Virus record (IMG/VR): IMGVR_UViG_3300034093_001004
Location: 1 to 37,162 of that record
Source: a virus
Reading direction: 5' to 3' (one strand)
DNA length: 37,162 nt
Position numbers and translations under genes: made by a program. Shown here piece by piece: positions 13,901 through 22,000 of this stretch (the stretch's first letter is position 1; each line of letters begins with the position of its first letter). The notes under the pieces are model-generated. The model had not been told where the DNA came from. It worked only from the letters and a program-made list of their open reading frames with translations, and made no database searches.

Positions 13901-14828
13901 CTCCATTACCACCAGCGCCACCAGCGCCACCATCACCATTGTTACCAGGATTGCCAGGATTGCCAGGATTGCCAGAGACGCCGCCAAAACCTCCGAAGGC
14001 ACTGCCGTTTCCATTAGAACCTGGATTTCCTGATGCTCCAGGGTTACCAGCAGAACCACCAGCGCCACCTGCTCCACCGTTTCCATTAGAACCTGAGTTA
14101 CCAGACTCTCCAGGGTTACCAGCAGAACCACCAGCGCCACCTGCTCCACCGTTTCCATTAGAACCTGAGTTACCAGACTCTCCAGGGTTACCAGCACTGC
14201 CACCGCCACCACCTGCCCCACCAGTACCAAATGTTCCGGCGTTGCCTGATGCTCCTGGATTGCCGGCAGAACCACCGCCACCGCCACCGCCACCAGTACC
14301 AAAATTACCAGAGTTGCCTGATGCTCCTGGATTACCGGCAGAACCACCGCCACCGCCTGCCCCACCAGTACCAAATGTTCCGGCGTTGCCTGATGCTCCA
14401 GGGTTACCAGCATTACCACCAGCACCGCCTGCTCCACCAGTACCAAAATTACCAGAATTACCAGACGCTCCAGGGTTACCAGCATTACCACCAGCACCGC
14501 CTGCTCCACCAGTACCAAAATTACCAGAATTACCAGACGCTCCAGGGTTACCAGCATTACCACCAGCACCGCCTGCTCCACCAGTACCAAATGTTCCGGC
14601 GTTGCCTGATGCTCCTGGATTGCCGGCATTACCACCAGCACCGCCTGCCCCACCAGTACCGTTATTGCCAGGATTACCAGGATTGCCAGGATTGCCAGGC
14701 GAACCTTTTCCGGCAACAGAGACATCTTCTACACCAAATGGAGACGTAAAGTTTCCAGTCGTGTTAAAAGTTACTGTGTCGCCAGGAACTATGGTTCTTC
14801 GCGTTAAGGTGGTTCTTGAAATGGGCAA
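10959..14828 (-). CDS. Collagen-like Gly-X-Y repeat fibre protein
   Basis: A 1289-aa protein made almost wholly of Gly-X-Y triplets. Residues 1-42 form a short beta-rich head (TIVPGDTVTFNTTGNFTSPF). Four triplet blocks follow (DNA about 13875-14705, 12880-13690, 12005-12838, 11075-11950), separated by non-triplet islands with aromatic residues (SPFFLYLGQFPAYFTGTF; TTDVYASGFVGV; SVSNVFSINFAGG; ASDAFGDITINFQGQ). A ~30-residue beta-like tail ends STGEIVVDWDRQ. All blocks repeat every 24 residues. Pro sits almost always in Y (GNP, GSP), and Asn, Ala and Ser dominate X. The start is TTG at 14828 with GAGGGG 6 bases upstream, 3 bases after the previous stop; no ATG is available. The stop overlaps the first oxygenase. 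Probably an extended virion fibre or adhesin, either a collagen-type trimer or a polyglycine-II bundle. High G+C reflects Gly/Pro codons. Confidence 0.88.
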   Translation of the reverse strand: MPISRTTLTRRTIVPGDTVTFNTTGNFTSPFGVEDVSVAGKGSPGNPGNPGNPGNNGTGGAGGAGGNAGNPGASGNAGTFGTGGAGGAGGNAGNPGASGNSGNFGTGGAGGAGGNAGNPGASGNSGNFGTGGAGGAGGNAGNPGASGNAGTFGTGGAGGGGGSAGNPGASGNSGNFGTGGGGGGGGSAGNPGASGNAGTFGTGGAGGGGGSAGNPGESGNSGSNGNGGAGGAGGSAGNPGESGNSGSNGNGGAGGAGGSAGNPGASGNPGSNGNGSAFGGFGGVSGNPGNPGNPGNNGDGGAGGAGGNGGAGGAGGAGGGTSPFFLYLGQFPAYFTGTFTGVGGNPGSGNGGPGGSSGTTTATANQTTDVYASGFVGVGGSGGSGGSGGNPGSGGSPGSGGSAGNPGNAGSGASSGNVQSPTSSGAAGNPGAGGSGATSGSPGSPGNSGASGNPGAGGSGATSGSPGSPGNPGASGNPGAGGSGANSGNPGSPGNPGASGNPGADGSGATSGNSGSPGNSGAVGNTGASGTGANPGAAGSPGNPGAAGNTGASGTGANSGSSGSPGNPGEAGNTGASGTGANSGSSGSPGNSGVAGNTGASGTGANPGAAGSPGNSGASGNTGASGTGANPGAAGSPGNPGASGSAGAAGNIGSVSNVFSINFAGGAAGTAGTAGVTGNAGNAGEPGNPGTNGSGGAGGSAGNPGNSGASGNPGSNGSGGAGGSAGNPGASGNAGNPGTNGSGGAGGSAGNPGAQGNSGNPGNNGAGGAGGSAGNPGNSGASGNPGNNGAGGAGGNAGNPGASGNAGNPGSNGSGGAGGSAGNAGNPGASGNPGNNGSGGAGGSAGNPGASGNSGNPGSNGSGGGGGGAGNAGNPGASGNPGNNGSGGAGGSAGNPGNAGNPGNPGFNGSGGAGGSAGNPGNAGGTGNAGGTGETGGGGGGGGGSASDAFGDITINFQGQGNPGSPGGGSGGGAGGSAGSGSPGNTGATGASGNPGASGNPGSGASPGGAGNSGGAGNNGNVGSDGFGATGGSPGGAGANGNPGASGNPGSGASPGGAGNPGFAGNPGNPGADGSGATSGSPGGAGANGNPGASGNNGTGTPAGSPGSAGANGNPGTTGANGTGTPAGSPGSAGANGNPGASGNDGTGTPAGSPGGAGSNGNPGTTGANGTGTPAGSPGSAGANGNPGTTGANGTGTPAGSPGGAGSNGNPGASGNDGTGTPAGSPGGAGSNGNPGTTGNNGTGAAAGNSGNSGSAANTQNAQASITMRTTFPVTVASTGEIVVDWDRQ
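11075..14705 (-). repeat. 72-bp (24-residue, 8-triplet) coding repeats
   Basis: Roughly 35-40 degenerate 72-bp units in four blocks encode 24-residue units such as GNPGASGNAGTFGTGG followed by AGGAGGNA (block 1), GNPGASGNPGAGGSGATSGS plus PGSP (block 2), GNPGNSGASGNPGSNGSG plus GAGGSA (block 3) and GSAGANGNPGTTGANGTGTP plus AGSP (block 4). The period stays at 24 although the unit sequences differ. Long open frames on the opposite strand and in other frames are by-products of this repeat. Confidence 0.9.
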
Positions 14829-14831
14829 GAT

Positions 14832-15155
14832 TTACCCCTCGAAGGATTTTAATTCGGCCCAAGGAGCTGATAAAATATTTTCAATGCCGTGCACCAACAC
14901 TTGTTGGGGATATCCCTCTGAGTATATTTTTTCATATACAACAAAAGGAAAGGTGGGGGATTCAATAGCATATTCTGTATTAGCAAAGTTAAGTTTTGCC
15001 CAATTTAGAATTTCATCCATGCCGCCCCAATAATGCATATGCTGATATTCAATACCATTTTCATTCAGATGTTCCATTGCTTGAACACCATTGGCAGCCG
15101 TGCTATCAAAAGCTGTGTATAGATAAAAATTGGAATTTTGTACATGTGTTGTCAT
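14832..15155 (-). CDS. Small protein with possible cysteine-less glutaredoxin/thioredoxin-like fold
   Basis: A 107-aa protein with no cysteine. The order of predicted elements, strand (FYLYTAF), helix (AANGVQAMEHLNENG), strand (IEYQHMHY), helix (MDEILNWAKLNF), Pro-containing strand (SPTFPFVVYEK), strand (YPQQVLVHG) and helix (IENILSA), matches a glutaredoxin-like layout, with the position of the cis-Pro loop occupied by TFPF. The redox cysteines would be absent, so any such fold would be structural or binding. This is my own pattern match, not a confirmed family. ATG 15155 has AAGGAG 8 bases upstream, overlapping the previous gene's stop. It ends 3 bases before the collagen-like fibre start, so it may be an assembly factor or partner for that fibre. 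Confidence 0.7.
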   Translation of the reverse strand: MTTHVQNSNFYLYTAFDSTAANGVQAMEHLNENGIEYQHMHYWGGMDEILNWAKLNFANTEYAIESPTFPFVVYEKIYSEGYPQQVLVHGIENILSAPWAELKSFEG

Positions 15156-15167
15156 ATAATTTGCTCC

Positions 15168-15839
15168 TTAAGAAACGTTTGCTAATGCAAGAGTACCAAA
15201 ATAACTAGTTCCCGCATCAACAGTGAAAAATGTTAATACATCAATTTGATTTGCTCCAGTTGATAACGGAGGAAGAAGGCCGTCAGTGTATTTTGCGCTA
15301 GTGAATGTTGCACTTCTGTTACCAGTAGAATCTTGACGTAGTACAATTGTTACAGGTTGAGAAAATGTTGCAGAAGGGGGATTAGTAAATGTAAACGTTA
15401 CGTTTGCTCCCAATGTTATATCAAACAGATTGCCCTGACTAAGGTCGATATTACTATTAGTAGAAACGGTGCCCGGGTTGATTATTTTTTCTTTATATGC
15501 TTGTAATGTCTTGTTTGTGAGTGTTTGCGCACCGGTTAGTGTTACTGCATCTGATGTGGTAGCAATTGTTTGATTTGGCCACGTTCCGGTAACTGCAATG
15601 TTAGTACCAGCTACTATGCTGGGAGTAGTAACACCAGTACCACCATTGACTACAGCCAGGGTACCTGTCACACCAGTAGACAATGGAAGTCCTGTTGCAT
15701 TAGTAAGCGTGGCAGACACCGGAGTGCCGAGCGCAGCATTGATTTCCAGTTTATCAGTATTGAGATTAGTTAAATTGGTATCCATCTCATTATTAGTGAG
15801 AGGAGTACCTTTAGCTGCTCTAGTTGTAATTGTTGACAT
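15168..15839 (-). CDS. Short tail fibre-like protein
   Basis: A 223-aa protein. Its N-terminus (TTRAAKGTPLTNNEMDTNLTNL) is a frequent start of phage fibre proteins. Residues ~35-130 carry the shared motifs LGTPVSATLTNATGLPLS, VNGGTGVTTP and LTGAQTLTNKTL, and a 38-base DNA block (15661-15698) is identical to part of the 1011-aa fibre gene (4769-4806). The C-terminal ~95 residues form a compact beta-rich domain (LFDITLGANVTFTFTNPP; FSQPVTIVLRQDSTGNRSAT; VDAGTSYFGTLALANVS) of a type common at the end of phage fibre proteins. It lies 7 bases after the 77-aa coiled-coil gene. Probable fibre or fibre-base subunit. Confidence 0.8.
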   Translation of the reverse strand: MSTITTRAAKGTPLTNNEMDTNLTNLNTDKLEINAALGTPVSATLTNATGLPLSTGVTGTLAVVNGGTGVTTPSIVAGTNIAVTGTWPNQTIATTSDAVTLTGAQTLTNKTLQAYKEKIINPGTVSTNSNIDLSQGNLFDITLGANVTFTFTNPPSATFSQPVTIVLRQDSTGNRSATFTSAKYTDGLLPPLSTGANQIDVLTFFTVDAGTSYFGTLALANVS

Positions 15840-15846
15840 CTAATGA

Positions 15847-16080
15847 CTATCTCGTGTTTAATCTATTTAAAATCAAGTTCAAAGAATTCTTTATATCGTT
15901 TAATTCAGTTTTCAATGTATTTATATCATTCTCACATTGCGTTATAATATTCTTTTCTGCTCGATGTTTTTCACGCAATCTTTTATATTCAGACAAACCG
16001 CGTACATCAACAGATAAAATACCTTTAGAGTTAGTATCTTTGACTAATGTTGGTTCTCCTTCTACTTTAAAATATGCCAT
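15847..16080 (-). CDS. Small coiled-coil protein conserved next to tail genes
   Basis: A 77-aa protein: N-terminal beta-like segment (MAYFKVEGEPTLVKDTNSKG), a basic helix (LSEYKRLREKHRAEK) and a C-terminal coiled coil (INTLKTELNDIKNSLNLILN). The layout MAYFK..G...LVKDTNSKG plus coiled coil recurs in small T4-like marine phage proteins as far as I recall; function unknown. ATG 16080 comes one base after the stop of the 2626-aa gene. A TATAAATA within its coding sequence might serve the genes downstream. It may oligomerise and attach to the neighbouring large protein or fibre. Confidence 0.75.
   Translation of the reverse strand: MAYFKVEGEPTLVKDTNSKGILSVDVRGLSEYKRLREKHRAEKNIITQCENDINTLKTELNDIKNSLNLILNRLNTR
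15918..15925 (-). promoter_or_regulatory. Intragenic TATAAATA, possible late promoter
   Basis: Exact TATAAATA on the minus strand inside the 77-aa gene (encoding part of DINTL), 79 bases upstream of the 223-aa fibre start and leading into the collagen/oxygenase cluster. It may be chance in AT-rich coding DNA. Confidence 0.35.
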
Positions 16081-16081
16081 T

Positions 16082-19000
16082 TTACACCTGCAATGCGTAT
16101 GCTCTTAAATTAGTGGACTTAGGTATTCTAGCACTGTTAGTACTCAAGTGTACAATTTTAATTGCGTATTCTTTATAACCAGTATATGTTATAGTTGATC
16201 TTGAAGCAATAGCTGTAGCACTTGAACCTCCACTGCCTGGAGTAGGTACAACTGTATAGGTTAGACCTGATGGTGTACCTGCGGTTGTAACAATTGCAAC
16301 GCTTGATGTTGTTTGAAGAGTAAATCCAGTAACAGCACCAACCGAACCAGTAACAGAAGAGACTTTATAAGTAGTACCGGTAGCATAACCAGTAATTGTT
16401 CCAGTACCACCAAGAGTACCAGTAATTTTCAATGTATCATTAACTGCCAGGTTAGTCGCAGTGCAGGTGAACTGACCAGCAGTACCAGAAATTGCCACAC
16501 CTGCAAGTGGTCCACCATATACTATTGTAACAGTAGGTACAAATGTATAGGTTAGACCTGTTGGTGTACCTGCGGTTGTAACAATTGCAACGCTTGATGT
16601 TGTTTGAAGAGTAAATCCAGTAACAGCACCAGCCGAACCAGTAACAGCAGAAACTTTATAAGAGGTTCCCGTTGAGTAACTGGTAATTGAGCCTGTACCA
16701 CCAAGAGTACCAGTAATTGTCAATGTGTCGCCAATTGCCAGGTTAGCCGCAGTGCAGGTGAACTGACCAGCAGTACCAGAAATTGCAACCCCCGCAAGTG
16801 TTCCACCATATCCTCTACCAGGATTTAATATGTTTATAGCTGTTAATGCAGTACCTGTAAGAGTGGCGGTAGCTGTAGCACCATAACCACCAGCACCTGA
16901 TATTGTAACAGTGGGTACAGTATTGAAACCAGAACCACCAGCAGTGACTGCAATGCTAGAAATTCTGCTAACATCATATTCAAATATATCTGTACCACTA
17001 TTTAAACCAGAACCACTCGCTTTAGTGGGTATTTTATATGAATATTCGCCATATGCTTGTGATGCAGTATTGAAAGGACCATCTAATATTTCAAGTTCTT
17101 TCCAGAATATATCTTCTAAGAAATCACCATCGTCTGCTGCATTTTTAAATTTAGCGTATACTTTTACATCACCTTCTGTCGGTATTTTGTTATCTAAGTA
17201 TACAATCAAATCTTCAGCATCTTGCCCTTCTGCTAAGACTACTTTTCTAGATATATATTTGCTCGTAGCTGATCCGCCAACTCTAACTTCTTCATTAAAA
17301 GAAGCAACACTATCAACACTATTAATTTCATTTTTAAATATAGCTAGAATCAATGTTTCAACATTGACCATAGGACTTAAATTATTAACTGTAGTATTTA
17401 AAACGAATTCAATTGTTGCAGATTTTTTGTGAGGATCACCGGCGGCAAATGTTGCTATTTCATTTGAATAACTCAGTATGGTTTTTTCAGCACTTAATTC
17501 TACAGTAGTATTCGCTATTGTAGTTTCCGTAGTTGGAACAATTGTTCCTACACCGGTGTTTGCCAATGCAATTTTAGGTGTGATTTTACCTAAGTTAGCA
17601 TGGTTCTCAGACTTAGCTTTAAGTACGTAAGCATCAACTACGCGATCATTGATACTTGAAATTGTAGCTGTTCTAGTACCGTCACCAACAAGAGTTCGTG
17701 CCAAGTTAGGAGCAGCGTTACTAGTGCTGAAATTACCATTTACAAGAAGCGCAGTTGTAGAACTATACTTAGTGCTGTTTCTAATAATTTTAGCTCTGTT
17801 CAAAACAGCAGTTACCGTAGCACCAGAACCTCCACCGCCCGTTAGTGTAACAGTTGGATTTGAAAGATATCCTGTGCCTGGGTTAGTGAGTGTAATACCA
17901 GTAACTACACCGTCTGTAAGAATAGCAGTAGCAGCAGCACCTGATCCTCCTCCACCACCTGAGAATTGAACATTAGGGGCGCTAGTATAACCAGTTCCAC
18001 CGTTAGTGATAGTGAAAGTAAAATTATGAATAAAACTACCCATAGTAAATTCAGTGCCAGAACTAAAGTTGGAAAATTCTAACCAATCCACATTTTCATT
18101 TTTAAGTGTTACAATATAATCTCTGTTTGTTCTAAAATTACAGCGATTAATTCTAAACATCATGTCTTCTGATTGATGTGCAGTCCAAGTTCTGTTATTA
18201 GCAGATGTAAACAATATACCAGTGTGAGCTTGTTTGCTAATAGTTTTAGAAGTACCAAACTGAGATGCTCCTAATTCAGCAATCCAAACTTCATAATTAG
18301 GATCATCTGCATCTGGAATTGGAACAATACAATATTCCTTTCCTGCTTCTAAGTACACTGGAATTGGGAACTGAAATTTAGTTCCTTTGAACTCTGTAGA
18401 AGAACCAGTGGTTACTGATACACTACAATCGCTTCTAAACTTGTGTACTGAACCACCGGGAATAACTGTGGGGCCTGGGTATCCATTAATAACTTCTCTG
18501 AGTTCTAATGTGATTCCGTTATTATCACCTTCTCTTGAAACACTCTTAAAGAATAAGTCCACAGAAGAAACATACATTCCACCTGAAATATTATCTACTG
18601 TAAATGTCTGTGCCATTGGATCGCCAAATCCACAAAATCCACCGTACATTCCAGGCTGGTAATAATAATTGTATTCTGCCAGGGCGGCATCATCAGCAAA
18701 AAAACTAAAATCATAATCAAACGATATGTTAGTATTAATTGGTTCGACTGTTATTGCAGTATCACCTGTAATTGTAAAGTTTTCACTCGGTAATGATACT
18801 ACAGGATAACTTTCTGCATTATCTCCATGATAGTAGTCATTATATGAATCTGTAATCGTTATTGTTGGATTTATGTTAGTATCTGTAATGACAACAGAGT
18901 CTAACGTTGCAAGGGGGTCTATTTGCAGTGGAAAACAAGACACGGTTTCAATAGTTTCAGTATTAGTTGTGACTGGTTCCACAAAAGTAGTTTGATAAGT

Positions 19001-22000
19001 TGTTTGTATAGCAATCGGTGTTGTATAAGTTTTAAGATCACCAAAAGTAGTTGACTCTCTTGTAACAACAGGTCCCTGAATAAATTTATTAGCAGGTTGA
19101 GGCGCTCTAACTCGGTCATATTGTTGCTGTAATTGATTAATAGTACCGCCTGAATAAAATATAGCAGAAGCAGCAGAATTAGTTCCGTAACTAGAAGTGC
19201 CAGTTATTAAAATATCTATTGGACCAGTTTTAAATTCACCTGAGCCTATACTAACACTACCAGATGCGCTACCTTGTGAATCAGTTGTAAATGTTGTTTT
19301 TAAAATACCACCCATCGTGACAGTGTGTTCTGCGTTCGGAGCAAGACCAGTAACATATCCAGTTATAACAATAGGTCTAGCATAAGCAACTATTGTTGTA
19401 TTAATGGTTTTTTCACCAACACTTTCGATTCTATCTTCTGGCAATGATCCAGAATATGAAGAAATGCCAGTTTCAAAACCCCTTTCAGTGGTAGAAGTTA
19501 TTGTTTGTTGATATGATGTATATTCAGTAAATGTAGTATAAAAACTTCCCCCTTCATAATATTCAGTTTGCCCATCGAAGGTCACCCCGACTTGAGGAGA
19601 ACCGACATCAATTACTTCTGTTTTAATATCAATATCAACTTGTGTCCAACCATTCCACGTAACGTTCCAGGCATCATTATAAGCAAATTGGTCATATGAA
19701 CCTGTTTTATTGTTGTATGTAGGTTCTACATATTCAGTGTCATGCCAACGATCTTCTGATGGCGTAATAATGAGAGTGCCTGCAAATGATTGTGGAATAA
19801 AAACTGGTATACATGCTTGTTCGCTAGCACTCCACACTGTACCAGCACCGCATGTAGGAGGTATGGCAGCAGTTTCGGCAGTATTCAACACATATGGAGT
19901 GTTAGGAATAGGAACACCTGAAACTGTTGTTGATGTATCATTAATAGTTACTAAAGTAGATCGCCCAGGTGACCCTACGCTACCAGAAGTCCAATTTCCA
20001 AGACTATCTTGATCAGCCAATGTAAAGTATAAAATTTCTGAAAGTTCAGTAAGTGCATCATTTGCAATAAAAAATGTAACTTCAGCAGTACCACCACTAG
20101 ATAATGTGAGTGTGCCTGTGAGTGGAGCTGAACCTGCATCTAGGTCTCCTGCACCTATACCTGTTACAGTGTATCCTACTGTAGTTCCTGGTAATGCATT
20201 TGTTGTTACAACTGTAATTGTTACACTACCACCCTCATCAACCGCAGAATCACTTCTAACTAAAAGATATAGTGGCTTAGGAAGTGGTGGCGAAATTTCT
20301 TCCGCAATAGGTGTTGCTGGTGGTAGCACCGGTAATGCAGGAGTTGCAGCCGGTGGATCAGGAATTACGACTGGATCTAATATTTCTGGTTCTCCTGTTG
20401 CAGCAATAAAAACAGGTGCTTCAGGAGTTACATTGTTGTACACTAATATATTAGATTCATAAGAAGCACTGGTTGAATTTTCAGGTGCTGAAGAAGTAGT
20501 CGCTGAAGGTACAATAACAGTTTCTGAAGGAGTATTCGGTGAAATATTAGCATATAGTAATTCAATTACTATAGGACTTGCTTTGCTTGCTTGCAATTGT
20601 TCTGTGTATACTACTTCTGTATAAGGAACGTGAAATACAGAGGTTGATTGTGCAGCGCCTGGTTGTTGACCTGTACTGATTGCTCTAAAATCAACAGTAT
20701 CATCCGAAAAATATGCTCGTAATTCTTGTTTTGCATTATCAATAGAACACTTGAAGTCAGGATGACTAACTGCTGCCACACCATGGCCTCTAAATGGATC
20801 TACTAATAATCCATTTTTAAATCTATCAACACCGTTTGAATCTAAAATTTTATAATCTTTAGCTTCTTTTTCTAGCAGTGAAAGTGAAGTATAGTATTCT
20901 AGGTTTTTAATTCTTTTCTCTAATGCACTAATATCTCTCATTGTATATCTTGAATTTTCAACTTGAGATACTTTAATAGCCAGGTCAGGTCTATTATAAA
21001 TTTTAGCAGCACTTGCAGCCAAAGAAGGATACGGGGGCATTATGAAAGTAGCCAAAGTCATCTGATTACCTTCAGGTGAGGGTATGTCTACTCTTTCATT
21101 TTGCGGTCCAAGTACAACTCTAAATTCACCTGTGTTATCAAGAACAACGCGGGCACCTTGTGCTAAGTAATATTGCAAATCAGTTGTAAATTCTTGAACA
21201 GGTACTGGGTTAGTCAAACCATTTGAAGGTCTTGCTATGATAGAATCAAGACTAGGGTTTACAGTAGCAGAACCAGCGGTATCAGCACCTACAGCAGTAT
21301 CTGTTACATATGGTCTAAAATCTATGCAATTTCTTAAATCAAATACACCACGAGTAGGTGATATGTAAAGTGGTATTTCTTCTGTTTTTATGCCAGTATT
21401 ACCAGTGTCATCCACTGGATATGAATTTACACATGCAAAACTGGGACCACTTACAGTTCTAGTAAATTTATCATACTTGACTTGAATATATCTTTTAGTT
21501 GTAAGATTAAGAGTGCTAGATGCTTTTAATTTGATAGAAGCCAAACCGTAAAAATTATCTGTTTGACCGTTATCAACTCTGAATTGATCTGTGACATCTT
21601 CAGCACCAGTTGTATAATCAGCATTAGTAGTTGCTGTAATTTGAACTACTCTGAATAAATCGGATACGCCTAAAGTATAATCTCCACTAGTTGATAATGG
21701 ATGCATGCCAGTATCAATTCTAACATACCGATCTACTACTAAAGATTTTGCAATTGGTGTAGTGTTTGATACTTTAACTGTAACATAAACTTTAACTTTT
21801 CTGTCCGAACCAGTTATATTAGGAACGTCAATTTCTATTGACGTAGCACTAGTTTGTTCAACAGTCGCAGTAAATGCTCCACTACTAAGAATATCAATGT
21901 ATTGACCAGCAACTATTGAAGTAGCACCGATATCAAAACTATCTCTAGCTACCATTTGAATATTGGCAGCTCTTGCAGTATCTGATACTGAACCATTACC

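Noticed and set aside
10864-15033. Long Pro/Leu-rich or Leu/Val/Gln-rich open frames on the plus strand and in other minus-strand frames across the collagen-like gene
   Set aside because: They are by-products of the Gly-X-Y DNA repeat; their repeats mirror the 72-bp period, they lack ribosome sites, and every other gene here runs on the minus strand in the Gly-X-Y frame.
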